Under the pieces are notes generated by a model that did no database searches, was not told the origin of the DNA, and worked only from the letters and a program-made list of their open reading frames with translations. The translations under genes and the position numbers were made by a program. From NCBI GenBank assembly GCA_947652115.1, contig OX393570.1, forward strand, positions 13,378,103-13,442,102: a DNA stretch of 64,000 bases. The letters run 5' to 3'. This DNA is from Blastomussa wellsi (Eukaryota > Cnidaria > Anthozoa > Scleractinia > Plerogyridae). This document shows, one piece after another, positions 41,706 through 50,638 of this stretch (its first letter is position 1; the number at the start of each line of letters is the position of its first letter).

Positions 41706-42176
41706 ATGGATGAAGAAAAGAAGCAACCGACCGCGCAAGATAGCACTGAAGCACTGAAAAGCCATCCAACTTCACAAACTCCAGCCACAAAGCCCTCCAA
41801 AAATCCCAAACGAGTGGCTGCCGGTAAACTGGTTGCTGAAAGAAATAGGGTGCTCCGCGAAGCACGCAAAAAAGCTTATCTCGAGAAAATCGCAAACGAG
41901 AATGAAAGAAAATCTGCACCTGATCCTCCGGCGCCTGCGCCTGCGCCATCAGAGCCCGCTGCAGATGATTCCAAAGGCAGAAATTGGCTCAGCACAACCC
42001 AATGGATCTCTGTCATTGCAATTGGCACAACGCTTGTAACGACTTATGTCAAGCGTGAAGACATCAAAGCCTTTTTTCGGCCAACTGCGCTGGCACCTCC
42101 GTCAGCGCCAGCACCTGCGCCACAATCTCCGCAGCCATCACCGCAACCCAAAAAAGGCCTTCGCTACATGGACTAA
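41706..42176 (+). CDS. Basic/Pro-rich single-TM protein (element B)
   Basis: 156 codons from ATG 41,706, intact. A Gln/Thr-rich N-terminus leads to a conserved basic helix NPKRVAAGKLVAERNRVLRE and a Pro/Ala linker. One TM segment LSTTQWISVIAIGTTLVTTY is followed at once by VKREDIKAFF and a Pro/Ala-rich tail ending KKGLRYMD. Homologues: 21,999-22,473, a truncated duplicate at 22,498-22,665, and 49,165-49,387 (truncated). Probably an element-encoded membrane protein; a virion role is plausible from synteny but unproven. Confidence 0.75.
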   Translation: MDEEKKQPTAQDSTEALKSHPTSQTPATKPSKNPKRVAAGKLVAERNRVLREARKKAYLEKIANENERKSAPDPPAPAPAPSEPAADDSKGRNWLSTTQWISVIAIGTTLVTTYVKREDIKAFFRPTALAPPSAPAPAPQSPQPSPQPKKGLRYMD

Positions 42177-42200
42177 AATCCATTTGAATATATTTTGCAG

Positions 42201-42207
42201 AATATAA
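42201..42207 (+). promoter_or_regulatory. TATA-like motif before the 42,209 gene
   Basis: aatataaa directly before the ATG; a second gaatatatttt lies at 42,186-42,196. Confidence 0.45.
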
Positions 42208-42208
42208 A

Positions 42209-42460
42209 ATGCCGAAAATCAGCTTAACCCCGTTTGCGATAACCACCGCAGCAGCAACAGGCATTGGCCTATTTTGGTGGTATTTCCCAAAGTGTTGCTT
42301 TAACAGTGTCGTTTGGCTTGTCAAAAATCCTGATCTGTCTGCGGAGGAAAATGAGGAAGATGAGGAAGATGAGGAAAATGTAGAAAATGTGGAAGAGCTA
42401 AGTGATCAAGAAAAGAAAGAGTTACTTTGGAAAGTGTTAAAAAAATTTCCAATTAAATAA
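42209..42460 (+). CDS. Small membrane protein with acidic tail (element B)
   Basis: 83 codons, intact. The N-terminal hydrophobic segment ISLTPFAITTAAATGIGLFW is followed by a Cys-containing loop, VKNPDLSAEEN, then a strongly acidic run (residues about 48-70). Counterpart 21,684-21,947 in element A. Function unknown. Confidence 0.7.
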   Translation: MPKISLTPFAITTAAATGIGLFWWYFPKCCFNSVVWLVKNPDLSAEENEEDEEDEENVENVEELSDQEKKELLWKVLKKFPIK

Positions 42461-42483
42461 TTTTCTCTCTTTCTATAACCAAC

Positions 42484-42705
42484 ATGTCTAACAACAAGCT
42501 CGTCAAAATCGTATTGGATTCCGCAACCCTTGTCGGTCTCGCTGCGGGCATTGGCTGGGTGGCCAAAAAAGCGTTCAGGAAAAGTTTTACAGCTGACCCT
42601 TCTAATTCCTTCGAAAACTACGCAATGTTCACAGCTGTGATGGCGGGGAGCCTTGCGCTCAAAAGATATCTGGAGGACAAGAAATTCCTTCCAGCCAGCG
42701 TCTGA
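42484..42705 (+). CDS. Small membrane protein GIGWVAKK family (element B)
   Basis: 73 codons, intact, ATG 42,484, preceded by tctataaccaac. Hydrophobic ATLVGLAAGIGWVAKKAF and FTAVMAGSLALKRYLEDKK suggest two short membrane helices. Counterpart 21,425-21,640 in element A is broken. Lies 23 bp after the preceding stop. Function unknown. Confidence 0.7.
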   Translation: MSNNKLVKIVLDSATLVGLAAGIGWVAKKAFRKSFTADPSNSFENYAMFTAVMAGSLALKRYLEDKKFLPASV

Positions 42706-42749
42706 AATCCTTCCGACCAACATTTTGAAAATAAAAATATAAGAAAAAA

Positions 42750-43175
42750 ATGGCAAGTATCGCAATAATGGTTGGCGGAGCTGTGCTGAACGCAGCAGCT
42801 TTCATCGGTGGAAATTATCTCGCGATGGCTTTTGGAGGCGACGACAAAGCTGCGCTTGAAGAAAAAGTGCGGCATGATAAAGCTCTCGAGGCGTACCAAG
42901 CTGCGTACGCAAAATACGCCCGCGACCGCACCCAACTTCTCGACTGGATTGCAACAAATGCACAGATCAAGGCAGAAGCCAAGCAAAACTTCACTAACAC
43001 TGACTATGCCTTAAAACTATACGGCCAGACACACCCTGAAGAACGCATGTCGCCTCCCAAAGTACCCAAGTTTTCTGATTTCTATCAACCGAGCCAGCAG
43101 CAGAAAAATGGCGAACTCGCATTCGTTGGCGTCGGGACTTTCGCTCTGGCCTATGCAGCTTTCCGGTTCCTTTAA
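42750..43175 (+). CDS. Membrane protein MASIAIMVGG family (element B)
   Basis: 141 codons, intact. The hydrophobic N-terminus MASIAIMVGGAVLNAAAFIG is followed by a charged helical middle (about 35-75), a Pro-containing segment with FSDFYQPS, and a C-terminal membrane segment ELAFVGVGTFALAYAAFRFL. Two membrane anchors with a soluble loop of about 90 residues. Counterpart 21,058-21,402. Last gene before integrase; function unknown. Confidence 0.75.
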   Translation: MASIAIMVGGAVLNAAAFIGGNYLAMAFGGDDKAALEEKVRHDKALEAYQAAYAKYARDRTQLLDWIATNAQIKAEAKQNFTNTDYALKLYGQTHPEERMSPPKVPKFSDFYQPSQQQKNGELAFVGVGTFALAYAAFRFL

Positions 43176-43190
43176 ACTTTTTTTCTCTTT

Positions 43191-43194
43191 TATA
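43191..43194 (+). promoter_or_regulatory. TATA motif before integrase
   Basis: tttatagtgATG; the motif lies three bases from the start. Confidence 0.4.
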
Positions 43195-43197
43195 GTG

Positions 43198-44159
43198 ATG
43201 GATGCCAAACTTGCAAAGATATACTACGGTCCTGGTGGTTATTGGAAAGACCTCGCAGCTGTTAAAAAATTATCTGAGGCCGCAAAGGTGTCTGAAGACG
43301 CCGCAAAAAAGTGGTCGGTCAAACAAGCCCTCTGGCAGATTTTTCTGCCCGCTCCGAGGCACATTCCAAGACCAAAATTTGATGTTCCCACGCCCAATGC
43401 GGTCCACCAGGCGGACCTTCTTTTTTTGCCTCACTACAAACTGCCCCGCGGCCGGAAAATATTTAAATATGCGCTTACCGTCGTCAGCGTGGCCAGCCGG
43501 TTCAAAGAAGCCGAAGCCTTGACTTCAAAAAATTCTGATGAGGTCGCGCGGGCCTTTCAGAAAATTTATAAACGCGGGCCACTCCAATGGCCACAATTAC
43601 TGCAGGTTGACCCAGGGCGCGAATTCATGGGAGCCGTCTCGAAAGAAATGGAAAAACATAAAACAAACGTTCGCCGCGGGCGCCCCGAGATTCACCGCGA
43701 CCAGGCCATTGTCGAACGTTTCAACCGCACCCTCGCCGAGCGTTTGTTCGGACATCAATACGCCGTGAAAATTCGTTTGCCAGAAGGCCAACGGTCCACG
43801 GCGTGGGTGAAAAGACTTCCTCTCGTTGTTGCCGCTTTGAATAACTAGAAAACCCGGCTGAAAAATCTGTTTATGCGCAACCTGCCACTCCTTACCTTCG
43901 ACCAGTTGGGAAAGCCGAAAAAATCCTCCCTTCTCTTGTCCAAGTTCGTTATCTCTACCAACCCGGCGAGTTGGAAGGCGGCGGAAGAAGGGCCACAGAT
44001 CCGATCTGGTCGTTGAAAGTTTACAACATAGAACGAGTTCTGCAGAAACCGAAGCAACCCGCTCTCTACTATGTGCGCGACGGTCCAGGGCGCAGTTTTG
44101 TGCGTGAAGAGCTGCTGGTTGTTCCACCAAACACCGTTCTCCTGCCGGCTGACATCTAA
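43198..44159 (+). pseudogene. int: Retrovirus-like DDE integrase (element B)
   Basis: ATG 43,198. The catalytic triad is visible as D73 (HQADLLF), D138 (VDPGREFMG) and E173 (QAIVERFNRTL), with 34 residues between the last two, the classic DD(34)E spacing of rve integrases. The C-terminal region (RRATDPIWSLKVY, REELLVVPPN) fits an SH3/chromo-like DNA-binding end. It is interrupted by an in-frame TAG at 43,846-43,848 and a frameshift near 43,862; the true stop is 44,157-44,159. The catalytic core itself is uninterrupted. Confidence 0.9.
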
Positions 44160-44162
44160 CCG

Positions 44163-44441
44163 GTGGACCGCCCTTTTAAAGAAATGGATGTTTTTTTAAA
44201 AATGGGAAGTGGACGCAAAGGTGTGTTACTTTCAATGGGAAACTACAAAACTTTTGTTCCTGCCAAAAGAAAAGCACTTGTTCGAAAACAAGCCTATCCT
44301 GTCGACCCTTTGTTAATGGAGGTTTTGGAAGGTTTGGACCTACGCGATGTTGTCCGAGCCCTTGGGATTTCAACCCCAAATGCTGCCAGCTCGAAAAGTT
44401 CAGATTCTGTTGGGGCAAGCCCAAATGCTGCCAAATCATAA
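44163..44441 (+). CDS. Short conserved ORF between integrase and polymerase (element B)
   Basis: Open frame directly after integrase; the first ATG is at 44,184. A recognisable part (PFKEMDVFLKMGSGRK and VPAKRKALVRKQ) is also seen, degraded, on the minus strand of element A at about 19,985-20,100. It ends at the polymerase 3' end, with the two stops overlapping. DNA is conserved but protein status is uncertain. Function unknown. Confidence 0.4.
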   Translation: MDRPFKEMDVFLKMGSGRKGVLLSMGNYKTFVPAKRKALVRKQAYPVDPLLMEVLEGLDLRDVVRALGISTPNAASSKSSDSVGASPNAAKS

Positions 44442-47400
44442 GTGAAATTCTATTGGTTCTGTGTGAATTCTGTCGGGCAGCACCCACCTTTTGTCATAAA
44501 AGGCGCTCAGCCCCAGTTTCTGCTGTTCATAAGTGACAATCTTTCTTTACCGCATCCTGAAACCTCTGTTGGTTGCATGTCCTTGTTTCCTTCCAAAGGG
44601 GCTTTGAAACGCTGCCAGGATATTTCGTTTTGCCTCTTCGAAACTCCTTTCGTGCTGAACTTCTTTTTTCGCCCGCTTCGTCGTCGAAGAAGTAACATTT
44701 TGAGCAGAGCGCGATCATCCGGCTGCCCTCGCACTCGAGCTTGAAGAGCCCGGGCGTGCGGCCGCTCCATTTGTCCCAAGCCAGCCACTGCTGTTTCTGC
44801 GCCTCGAATTCCGCCCGCAGCTCCGGTTTGACAAGATCCTCGAGACGCTCCGCGGAGATGGCCATATAGTTGCTGTCTATGTCCATCTGAATCAGCTCAA
44901 AATCTGGTCGGTCGAAATACTTGTCGAGGAAGTCAAAATAGAATTCCAGCATCCGTAGCTTTGCCAGCTGGTAGACGGCGATTCCATCCTGAAACGGTCG
45001 TTTGATTGTGATTCTTTGCTTCCGGCTTTCCAGCTCATACGCCGGCCCAATCTCATCTAGGTCAGAGAAATACGCGCTTCGTAAGGCTCTGTGGACCGCC
45101 TTCTCATCTTTGGTGTTAATCACGCTCGTCTGCCGCTCCAACGCTTCGATAAAATTTCCGTACCCGCTGTTCCCAAGCAGTTTGAAAACGTCTGCCAGCA
45201 GCGCTTTGCTTTTTTCCACGTCTCCTGTCCGCCGCGCCTCGGTGACCTGCTCCACGAACAACGGAAAGATCTTGCCTGGCTTGTAATCGATTGTTCTGTA
45301 AACGTTTGTGATAACCGCCCCGTGGTCACCATACCATCGAAGCAGAGGCGCGAAGAGCAAAAGCCTCTTTGCGGACAAAGCTCCCACGAGTTTTTTCCCG
45401 TCTCCACGGTTTCTGCCCGTTTTGCGCAAGTATTCGAACATGTGTTCCGGGACAACTGCGTCCGGCACCTTTTTGTTGTAGAAGAACGGACACATTTCCT
45501 CGAACTTCGAGTGCAGGGCCTCCGGAATCTCAATGTCGACCTCGGCGAGGCCGAACCATGTTCCTCTTTTGAGCCTGTGCGTTATCACAAACGCTGCGTC
45601 CTCTGGGCAGTTGAAGAAGTGTTCGACCGTTTCCTTTCCGCAAGGCATTTCTCTCAGCATGGTCGATAGATAGAGGGCGTTGGCGTCGAAGCCCAAGATC
45701 TTTTTGCACAGACGGGCGTCTTCCTGCTGGTGCGATCTTATTTTTGTCACACCGGCTTCGTGGCAGCGCTTGAAAACGATGCGCCTTTCAACATCTCGTA
45801 CGCTTCCATCCGTGGACTCCAAAGATCCGCGCCTCTCTCAACCGCTCCCCGGAGTAAGTAGTGCAAACTCACCCCCGGGACACTGACCGCGTCTTTCAAG
45901 ATGTCGATTCCTTTTTCGGTGTAGAAAGCCGGCATCTTTTCCAAAGCCTCGAGGCCTGGCGCCACGTCGAGATTGTTATAAAAGCGTAGCCAATCCGCGA
46001 ATGTGCCCATTCCCTTTTCTTTGAACAGGCGCTTGCAGCCTTCCCATTCTTCTCTCGAGAGCACATGCTCGTTCTTCAGACGCGAAAACCACTCTGGATA
46101 GTCTGGGAGCCCTGGATAGTCGAGCTTTTGTGGCGAATCGAACCACTCGTACGGAAACCACGATTTCTCTGAGGCACATTCGTAAGCTCGGACCCACTTT
46201 TCGTAGCTGGTCCCCGGGCCAAGATAATTTATTATTTCGAGGAAACGGAAGCCCCAGGTCAGCAAGAACATAACCTTTTTTCCTTTTTTCGCCACTCTGA
46301 TTTTTCCGGTTGTGTCAGCAAGCCGCTCCACAAAGAAGCTTTTTATCAAGTTCAGATCGTAACTTCCCGAGATGAACCCGACGACCGGCACCTGGTCGCA
46401 CCATTCCCCAATTTTTTGCCGCTGCTTTTTTGGCAGCAGGTCCAAGTCTTCTGGCGCGAACTCCTCCCAGACTTTGCGCCGGATGTTTTTCCCGCGTCTC
46501 TCCAACTCTTTCATAAACTTGCGCACCAGCACTGTGGGGTCTCTTTCGCAGATGTGGATGGGCTCTCTCTCGAGCGTGTCGCCGATGCTCACCGAGATTG
46601 GCACATGCACGTTCTCGATCACCAGCATGGACGTGGTCTCCTTCCGCTGCGTCCTTTCGCCAAATGCTTCGAAATCAAAGAGGATCACGTGCGGGTAGCT
46701 TTTTGTTTTGGTCTGCGGTGGTTCGACGTCGATTTTTCCAACTTCACACGCCCAAACATGGACCACGCGGTAACCAGCCCCGATGAGATCTTCTGTACGC
46801 CAATGCGTGGCCTTCCACATGTCTTCACGAGTTCGGTCGCCACGGAACATGCTTCTGAAACGATCTTGCGGGAAACATTTTCGGCAACCGTGCCAGTGGC
46901 AGCCGTGGAATTGAAACACGGTCTTTGTTGCTGGATGCCAACCATCGACTGGCGCACCTAGAATCCACCTCTCGCCTCCGTGTCCACACATTGCGTGGTG
47001 GATGTGGATTTTCCGCCGCTTGGCTTCTTTTTCAAGCTACACCAGAGATTCTTTGGAAGCGGTTTCTGGATAAAACGCTTTTTCGAAAGCTGTCTTCGGG
47101 GCTTCGACTTTTTCACCCGGGCAATAGATTTTTGTTTCCCCTTTGGAACACCTTTCGACATGCCGTCGTAGACTGTCAACTCGTGTGAATCTCGAACGAC
47201 AATGAACACACGCATAAATTTTCGCAATCTTTGCTATGTTTTTTATCAAAAAGGCGTGCCCATCCCAGATGCCGATTGTCATAATGGTTTTCAGCTTGGC
47301 TGGCGCGTTTCTTCTAAGATGCCAAACCACTTCGCCAGGCTCATAAACTTTGATGCCAAGCCAATCTGAAAAAGCCACTTTTTTGTTTAGATGCTTTTCA

Positions 47401-47951
47401 ATCTCTTCTAAATCGTCAAAAGACGTTTTTGTTTTGTCAAGAGACGTTTTTGGAATGTCTTTTGGAGCTTTTGCGAAATCGTAGAAATTCTTGGCAAGTT
47501 CTCTGGCCGCTTCTGTACTTCTTTCCGGTCTGGCTCCTCTATGCACTGCAATACAACGCCAGAGACATAAATTATCTTGGTAAGTGTCCAGCGCCAACAT
47601 TGGCCCATTACGGCCACGTGCAAGATTGCGCAGCCAGTCAGGCAAGGGACCTGTCCCTAACAAAGGCGCGTTATCGATAACAACTTTCACAAAGACATCT
47701 TCAAAGGCAACGAACAGCCACCTTGTGTCCGGTCTTTCGACATTGTCGATTTCCAGACGTTCCTCTTCCCTTGCATTCAAATATTCTTCCGCTTCTGAAT
47801 ATCGGTTTATCCAGTGCGAACCATCAAATTCTTCATACCACAAAATCATCTTTCCCTCTTCAACGTGTTTCAGCCAAAAAGAAAAAGCGTACCTTATATA
47901 CATCGAGGTGTCAACATTTGCCCGGATCTTTTCCATGATTTCCTCTGTCAT
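44436..47951 (-). pseudogene. polB: Protein-primed-type family B DNA polymerase (element B)
   Basis: About 1,170 codons in total, the replicase of the element. It has an N-terminal region with a CVHCRSRFTRVDSLRRHVERC zinc finger-like motif and a FHGCHWHGC Cys/His motif. The 3'-5' exonuclease motifs are Exo I FDFEAFG, Exo II FISGSYDLNLIK and Exo III YNNLDV. Palm motif A is FDANALYLS, motif B is KLLGNSGYG, and motif C (complement 44,872-44,883) reads DIDS rather than the DTDS of copy A. Broken by an in-frame TAG at 47,037-47,039, a frameshift near 45,790, a frameshift in an A run near 44,650 and a disturbed C-terminus (stop 44,436-44,438). Confidence 0.9.
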
Positions 47952-47993
47952 GTTTTCGTTTCGCGCCCGGAACGCCCATTTTATAAAATGGCG

Positions 47994-48338
47994 TCATCTT
48001 TCCATTCCCCACTCAGCTTCTGGTCCATGCATGAACCATGCAAGAGTTTCGTGGTATTTTTCTTTCGATTCGACTGTCTGGGGTTGGACTGGATCAAACA
48101 TTTTTAGAACACTGTCTGGCGTCCCTCTTTTTCGCCTTGGAGGTGCGATGGGGCTTTAGGGTTTTGGAAGCAGAGGTTCGGGGAGCCGCTCCAAGGCTTC
48201 CTGGGGTATGCGGCGGAAAAACGTATTCCGAATTTGTTCATCCCGAATTTGTTCATTCCGAATTTGTTCAAACAGTTTTTCAATATCAATTTCCGCGATG
48301 GCTTCTTCCATATCCTGCAACGTCACTTGCTCAGCCAT
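47994..48338 (-). pseudogene. Small acidic helical protein upstream of polymerase (element B)
   Basis: ATG complement 48,336-48,338 (MAEQVTLQDMEEAIAEIDIE). Contains a triplicated RNEQI/RDEQI pentapeptide from 15-bp repeats at about 48,235-48,282. A TAA at 48,156-48,158 interrupts it, and the same frame stays open to a stop at 47,994-47,996. It lies 43 bp upstream of the polymerase ATG, with a ttttataaaat motif between them. Unknown function. Confidence 0.5.
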
Positions 48339-48411
48339 TTTTGTTTTTGTTTTGGTGTATTTCTCTAATTGGTAAATTTTCTTTTGGGGCATATCTAATT
48401 GGTGGATTTCT

Positions 48412-48720
48412 TTAAATCGTTGATCTTTTTTGGAGCTCGCGCAAAACAAGTTCAAAATTTTTCTTCGCTTTTTTCTCTATCCGTTTTAACCGCTTTTGCA
48501 ACGTGTCCCCTCCGCAATACACGCATAGCCAGTGAAAGGTCAAAACACCGATTCCGCAGCTGTGGCAGGGCGACGGCTGTTGCATTCCTTTCTTCTCTTG
48601 CCATTTGTGCTGATAACAATATTGCCCGCTGCACTTTTTGCCGCAGTTCTTGCGCCGGTTTCGAAGCAACCACTCGCAGTTGTTTTCTCCGTGTTTTTGT
48701 GCCTTTTTGGTATCCGCCAC
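48412..48720 (-). CDS. Zinc-ribbon-like protein in the terminal repeat (element B right end)
   Basis: 102 codons, open. CEWLLRNRRKNCGKKC then QYCYQHKW gives one Cys/His cluster, and PCHSCGIGVLTFHWLCVYCG the second, followed by the helix QKRLKRIEKKAKKNFELVL. The putative start is GTG, in the same context as at 31,854. The C-terminal end differs from the other end's copy, as expected where the terminal repeat stops. Probably a small nucleic-acid-binding protein. Confidence 0.6.
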   Translation of the reverse strand: MADTKKAQKHGENNCEWLLRNRRKNCGKKCSGQYCYQHKWQEKKGMQQPSPCHSCGIGVLTFHWLCVYCGGDTLQKRLKRIEKKAKKNFELVLRELQKRSTI

Positions 48721-49004
48721 TTCTCTCTAATTGGTTGAACGTGACAGGGGGTGTTCTTCTGCCAAGTAGTAGACGCGGCGGGAAACAACCGAGGGGTGCA
48801 CCGTTGTCACATCTCCGCCCAAGTGGAAGAAGCGAGCAAAAAGCGAGCTTGTTTCACTTGGGCGAAGATGTGACAAACAGTTTCACTACTCCTGCCACCC
48901 CCGCCACCACCCCCTTCAACACCCTGCTACCCCGTCACCCCCTGCCACCCCCCACCACCCCTGCCACCCCCTGGTGGTGTTCATTTTCCACCGCGTCTAC
49001 TACT
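48491..49004 (+). repeat. Terminal inverted repeat of element B, right end
   Basis: Pairs with 31,650-32,135. Ends ...ccgcgtctactact at 49,004, followed by cgtaga and array sequence. The opposite terminus (32,135) is flanked by caacga, whose complement tcgttg gives a 5-6 bp imperfect target duplication (cgttg/cgtag). Includes a CCACC-rich tract at 48,893-48,975. Confidence 0.88.
48803..48878. repeat. Subterminal hairpin, right terminal repeat
   Basis: tgtcacatctccgcccaagt pairs with acttgggcgaagatgtgaca across about 27 bp. Same as 31,943-32,018. Confidence 0.7.
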
Positions 49005-49164
49005 CGTAGAGATGACTTGCAAATTACGGAAGTCAAAATTTTCAAAACAAAAAAATGTAGTAAAGGTATATACTTGACACTCTATACGCGTCTTACATCG
49101 GACTTTTTCCTTAACTGAAAATTTCACGAATATGAAAATAATACAGATTCCTTAACCCTAAGGG
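49005..49164 (+). repeat. Array unit fragment U5 between elements B and C
   Basis: 160 bp of the unit 3' module, from gagatgacttgcaaattacg to accctaagggtt, equal to about 61,118-61,281. Plus orientation. No gene. Confidence 0.8.
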
Positions 49165-49387
49165 TTGCCTGCTTGTTGTTTGCAATAATGATAGCCGCCT
49201 CATCTGCGGCTTTTTTCTGCGCTTCGCGGGCCAGCCGTGTTCTTTCGGCAACCATTTTCCCAGCAGCCACTCGCTTGGGATTTTTGGCAGGCTTTGTTGC
49301 CTGAGTTTGTGAAGTTACTTGGCTTTCCATTGGTTGCTGTGGTTCAGAGATTTCTTGAGCGGTCGGTTGTTTCTGTTCTTCAGCCAT
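49165..49387 (-). pseudogene. Basic/Pro-rich TM protein, N-terminal fragment (element C)
   Basis: MAEEQKQPTAQ start, then NPKRVAAGKMVAERTRLARE, then lost at the element breakpoint; the TM segment is missing. Confidence 0.7.
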
Positions 49388-49454
49388 TGTTACTTTGAAA
49401 CAAATTTATATTAAAAAAATTCTTTTTGTGAGGAATTGCTGGCTTTCTGAGTAA

Positions 49455-50006
49455 TTATTCAGCGGTTGGTGGGCTTTGCTCAATAATTTCTTCCGATTTT
49501 GCTTTTAAATCAATGTGTTTTGTTGTGATCAGAGCTGCGTTTGCCAAAGCGAGAAAACGACCGCACTTTAAAGACATGCTGCCTGCCAGGTTAGACAGCA
49601 CTTTGTTGATGATGTAGTCATTTCTGAGTTCTTTTTGATAAGCATCGATGTCTTTAACGTCGACGGCCATTCCGACTGCTTTGGTTACAAGATAAATAAA
49701 GCTGTCTATCAAGCTGTCGGTTGTCTTTGAGCCCACGTATGTCTCGTACCGTTTTGTGTATTTCTCTACATCTTTGTCGCTTAGGCGCTTCACATTCTCG
49801 TGTGTTAACTGCACCCCGATTGCTTCTTTGGCTTTCCCTGTTGACACCAGCACGGCTAGCTGCTCACGAAGTGCGGGAATATCAGGCTGCGTTGAAACTA
49901 ATGGAAAGGCATTGCCGGGCGCGCTCGTTGGCTCAGCTTCAAGCTCGCTCATAACGCCAGCCATTTGTTCTTCGGTAATTTGGAGTAATTCGGTTGGATT
50001 TGCCAT
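49455..50006 (-). CDS. Conserved helical protein (element C)
   Basis: 183 codons, intact. MANPTELLQI start; conserved LELEAEPTSAPGN-type N-terminus, LTHENVKRLSDKDVEKYTKR, DSLIDSFIYLVTKA, KDIDAYQKELRNDYIINKVL and a C-terminal LKCGRFLALANAALITTKHI. Mostly helical with a moderately hydrophobic C-terminal half. Preceded by aaatataaaATG and followed by the basic TM gene. Single-module form of the gene triplicated in B. Function unknown. Confidence 0.75.
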   Translation of the reverse strand: MANPTELLQITEEQMAGVMSELEAEPTSAPGNAFPLVSTQPDIPALREQLAVLVSTGKAKEAIGVQLTHENVKRLSDKDVEKYTKRYETYVGSKTTDSLIDSFIYLVTKAVGMAVDVKDIDAYQKELRNDYIINKVLSNLAGSMSLKCGRFLALANAALITTKHIDLKAKSEEIIEQSPPTAE

Positions 50007-50016
50007 TTTATATTTA
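50006..50016 (-). promoter_or_regulatory. TATA-like motif before the helical protein (element C)
   Basis: Minus strand taaatataaa directly upstream of the ATG. Confidence 0.45.
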
Positions 50017-50628
50017 TTGCAAATTTTTTAATTGAGATTTTTTTATTCCGTAAGGGTGCCGAAGTAAGAACACAAGGTAGGAAAACTTATTTTTTTTCAG
50101 CCATGAAATGTAATCTTTGTACTCATCTTGAGAAAGTTCGCCGGCGTAATCTTCAAAAATCGCTTTCAAAGTCTTCCCTGCGGGAGTGTAAAAAAGCACA
50201 ACTGCCCCAATGTTTTCGCGGAAAGAAGCCGTTATGCTGGTCATCTTTTGGGTGACCACCCACACGCTTAGCCCTGTGTGGCGAGCGCTGAACGCAAGTT
50301 TGACCAGCTCGCCTGTTCGCTTTTTTACATCTTTCGAGGCTGCGCAGTCATCAAGGATAATGAGCGTGTTGGTGCCCTCGAAAAGCCAGGAAACAAGCCT
50401 CAACCAGCCCTCAACCCATTCCTGTTCGCAAATGATAACATAAAAACGCGTGTCCGCCTCGGCGAAGCGGTGAAAAGTCTTGTTATACGCAAATGTCGGG
50501 CAGATGAGCACGATAAAGTCGAACTTGCCACGGAAAGAGCCGCGGAGCTGATCAACCACAAACTTTGATTTTCCCGAATTAGTCGGTCCAATTACGAGAG
50601 CGTTAAACGGTATGTTGCCGGGGTCCAT
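50014..50628 (-). CDS. Packaging ATPase (element C), intact
   Basis: 204 codons, no interruption. Walker A GPTNSGKS at about residues 13-20, Walker B LIILDDCAA near 88-97, then KDVKKRTGELV and VVTQKMTSITASFREN, which fits the sensor/arginine-finger region. A32-like FtsK/HerA superfamily ATPase, expected to pump element DNA into capsids. It starts right after the capsid gene (stop 50,639-50,641) with tatag between them. It is the only undamaged copy in the window. Confidence 0.9.
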   Translation of the reverse strand: MDPGNIPFNALVIGPTNSGKSKFVVDQLRGSFRGKFDFIVLICPTFAYNKTFHRFAEADTRFYVIICEQEWVEGWLRLVSWLFEGTNTLIILDDCAASKDVKKRTGELVKLAFSARHTGLSVWVVTQKMTSITASFRENIGAVVLFYTPAGKTLKAIFEDYAGELSQDEYKDYISWLKKNKFSYLVFLLRHPYGIKKSQLKNLQ

Positions 50629-50638
50629 TTTTTCTATA

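Larger units (their letters stand above)
35874..49004 (+). mobile_element. Polinton-like element B, main part
   Basis: Order: C-anchored protein (+), coiled-coil protein (-), major capsid candidate (+), packaging ATPase (+), five small proteins (+), integrase (+), short ORF (+), family B polymerase (-), small acidic protein (-), zinc-ribbon (-), terminus at 49,004. The right flank is array sequence (gagatgacttgcaaattacg). With the displaced piece 29,849-32,135 the element totals about 15.4 kb, within the size range of Polintons. No adenovirus-type protease is recognised. Confidence 0.92.
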
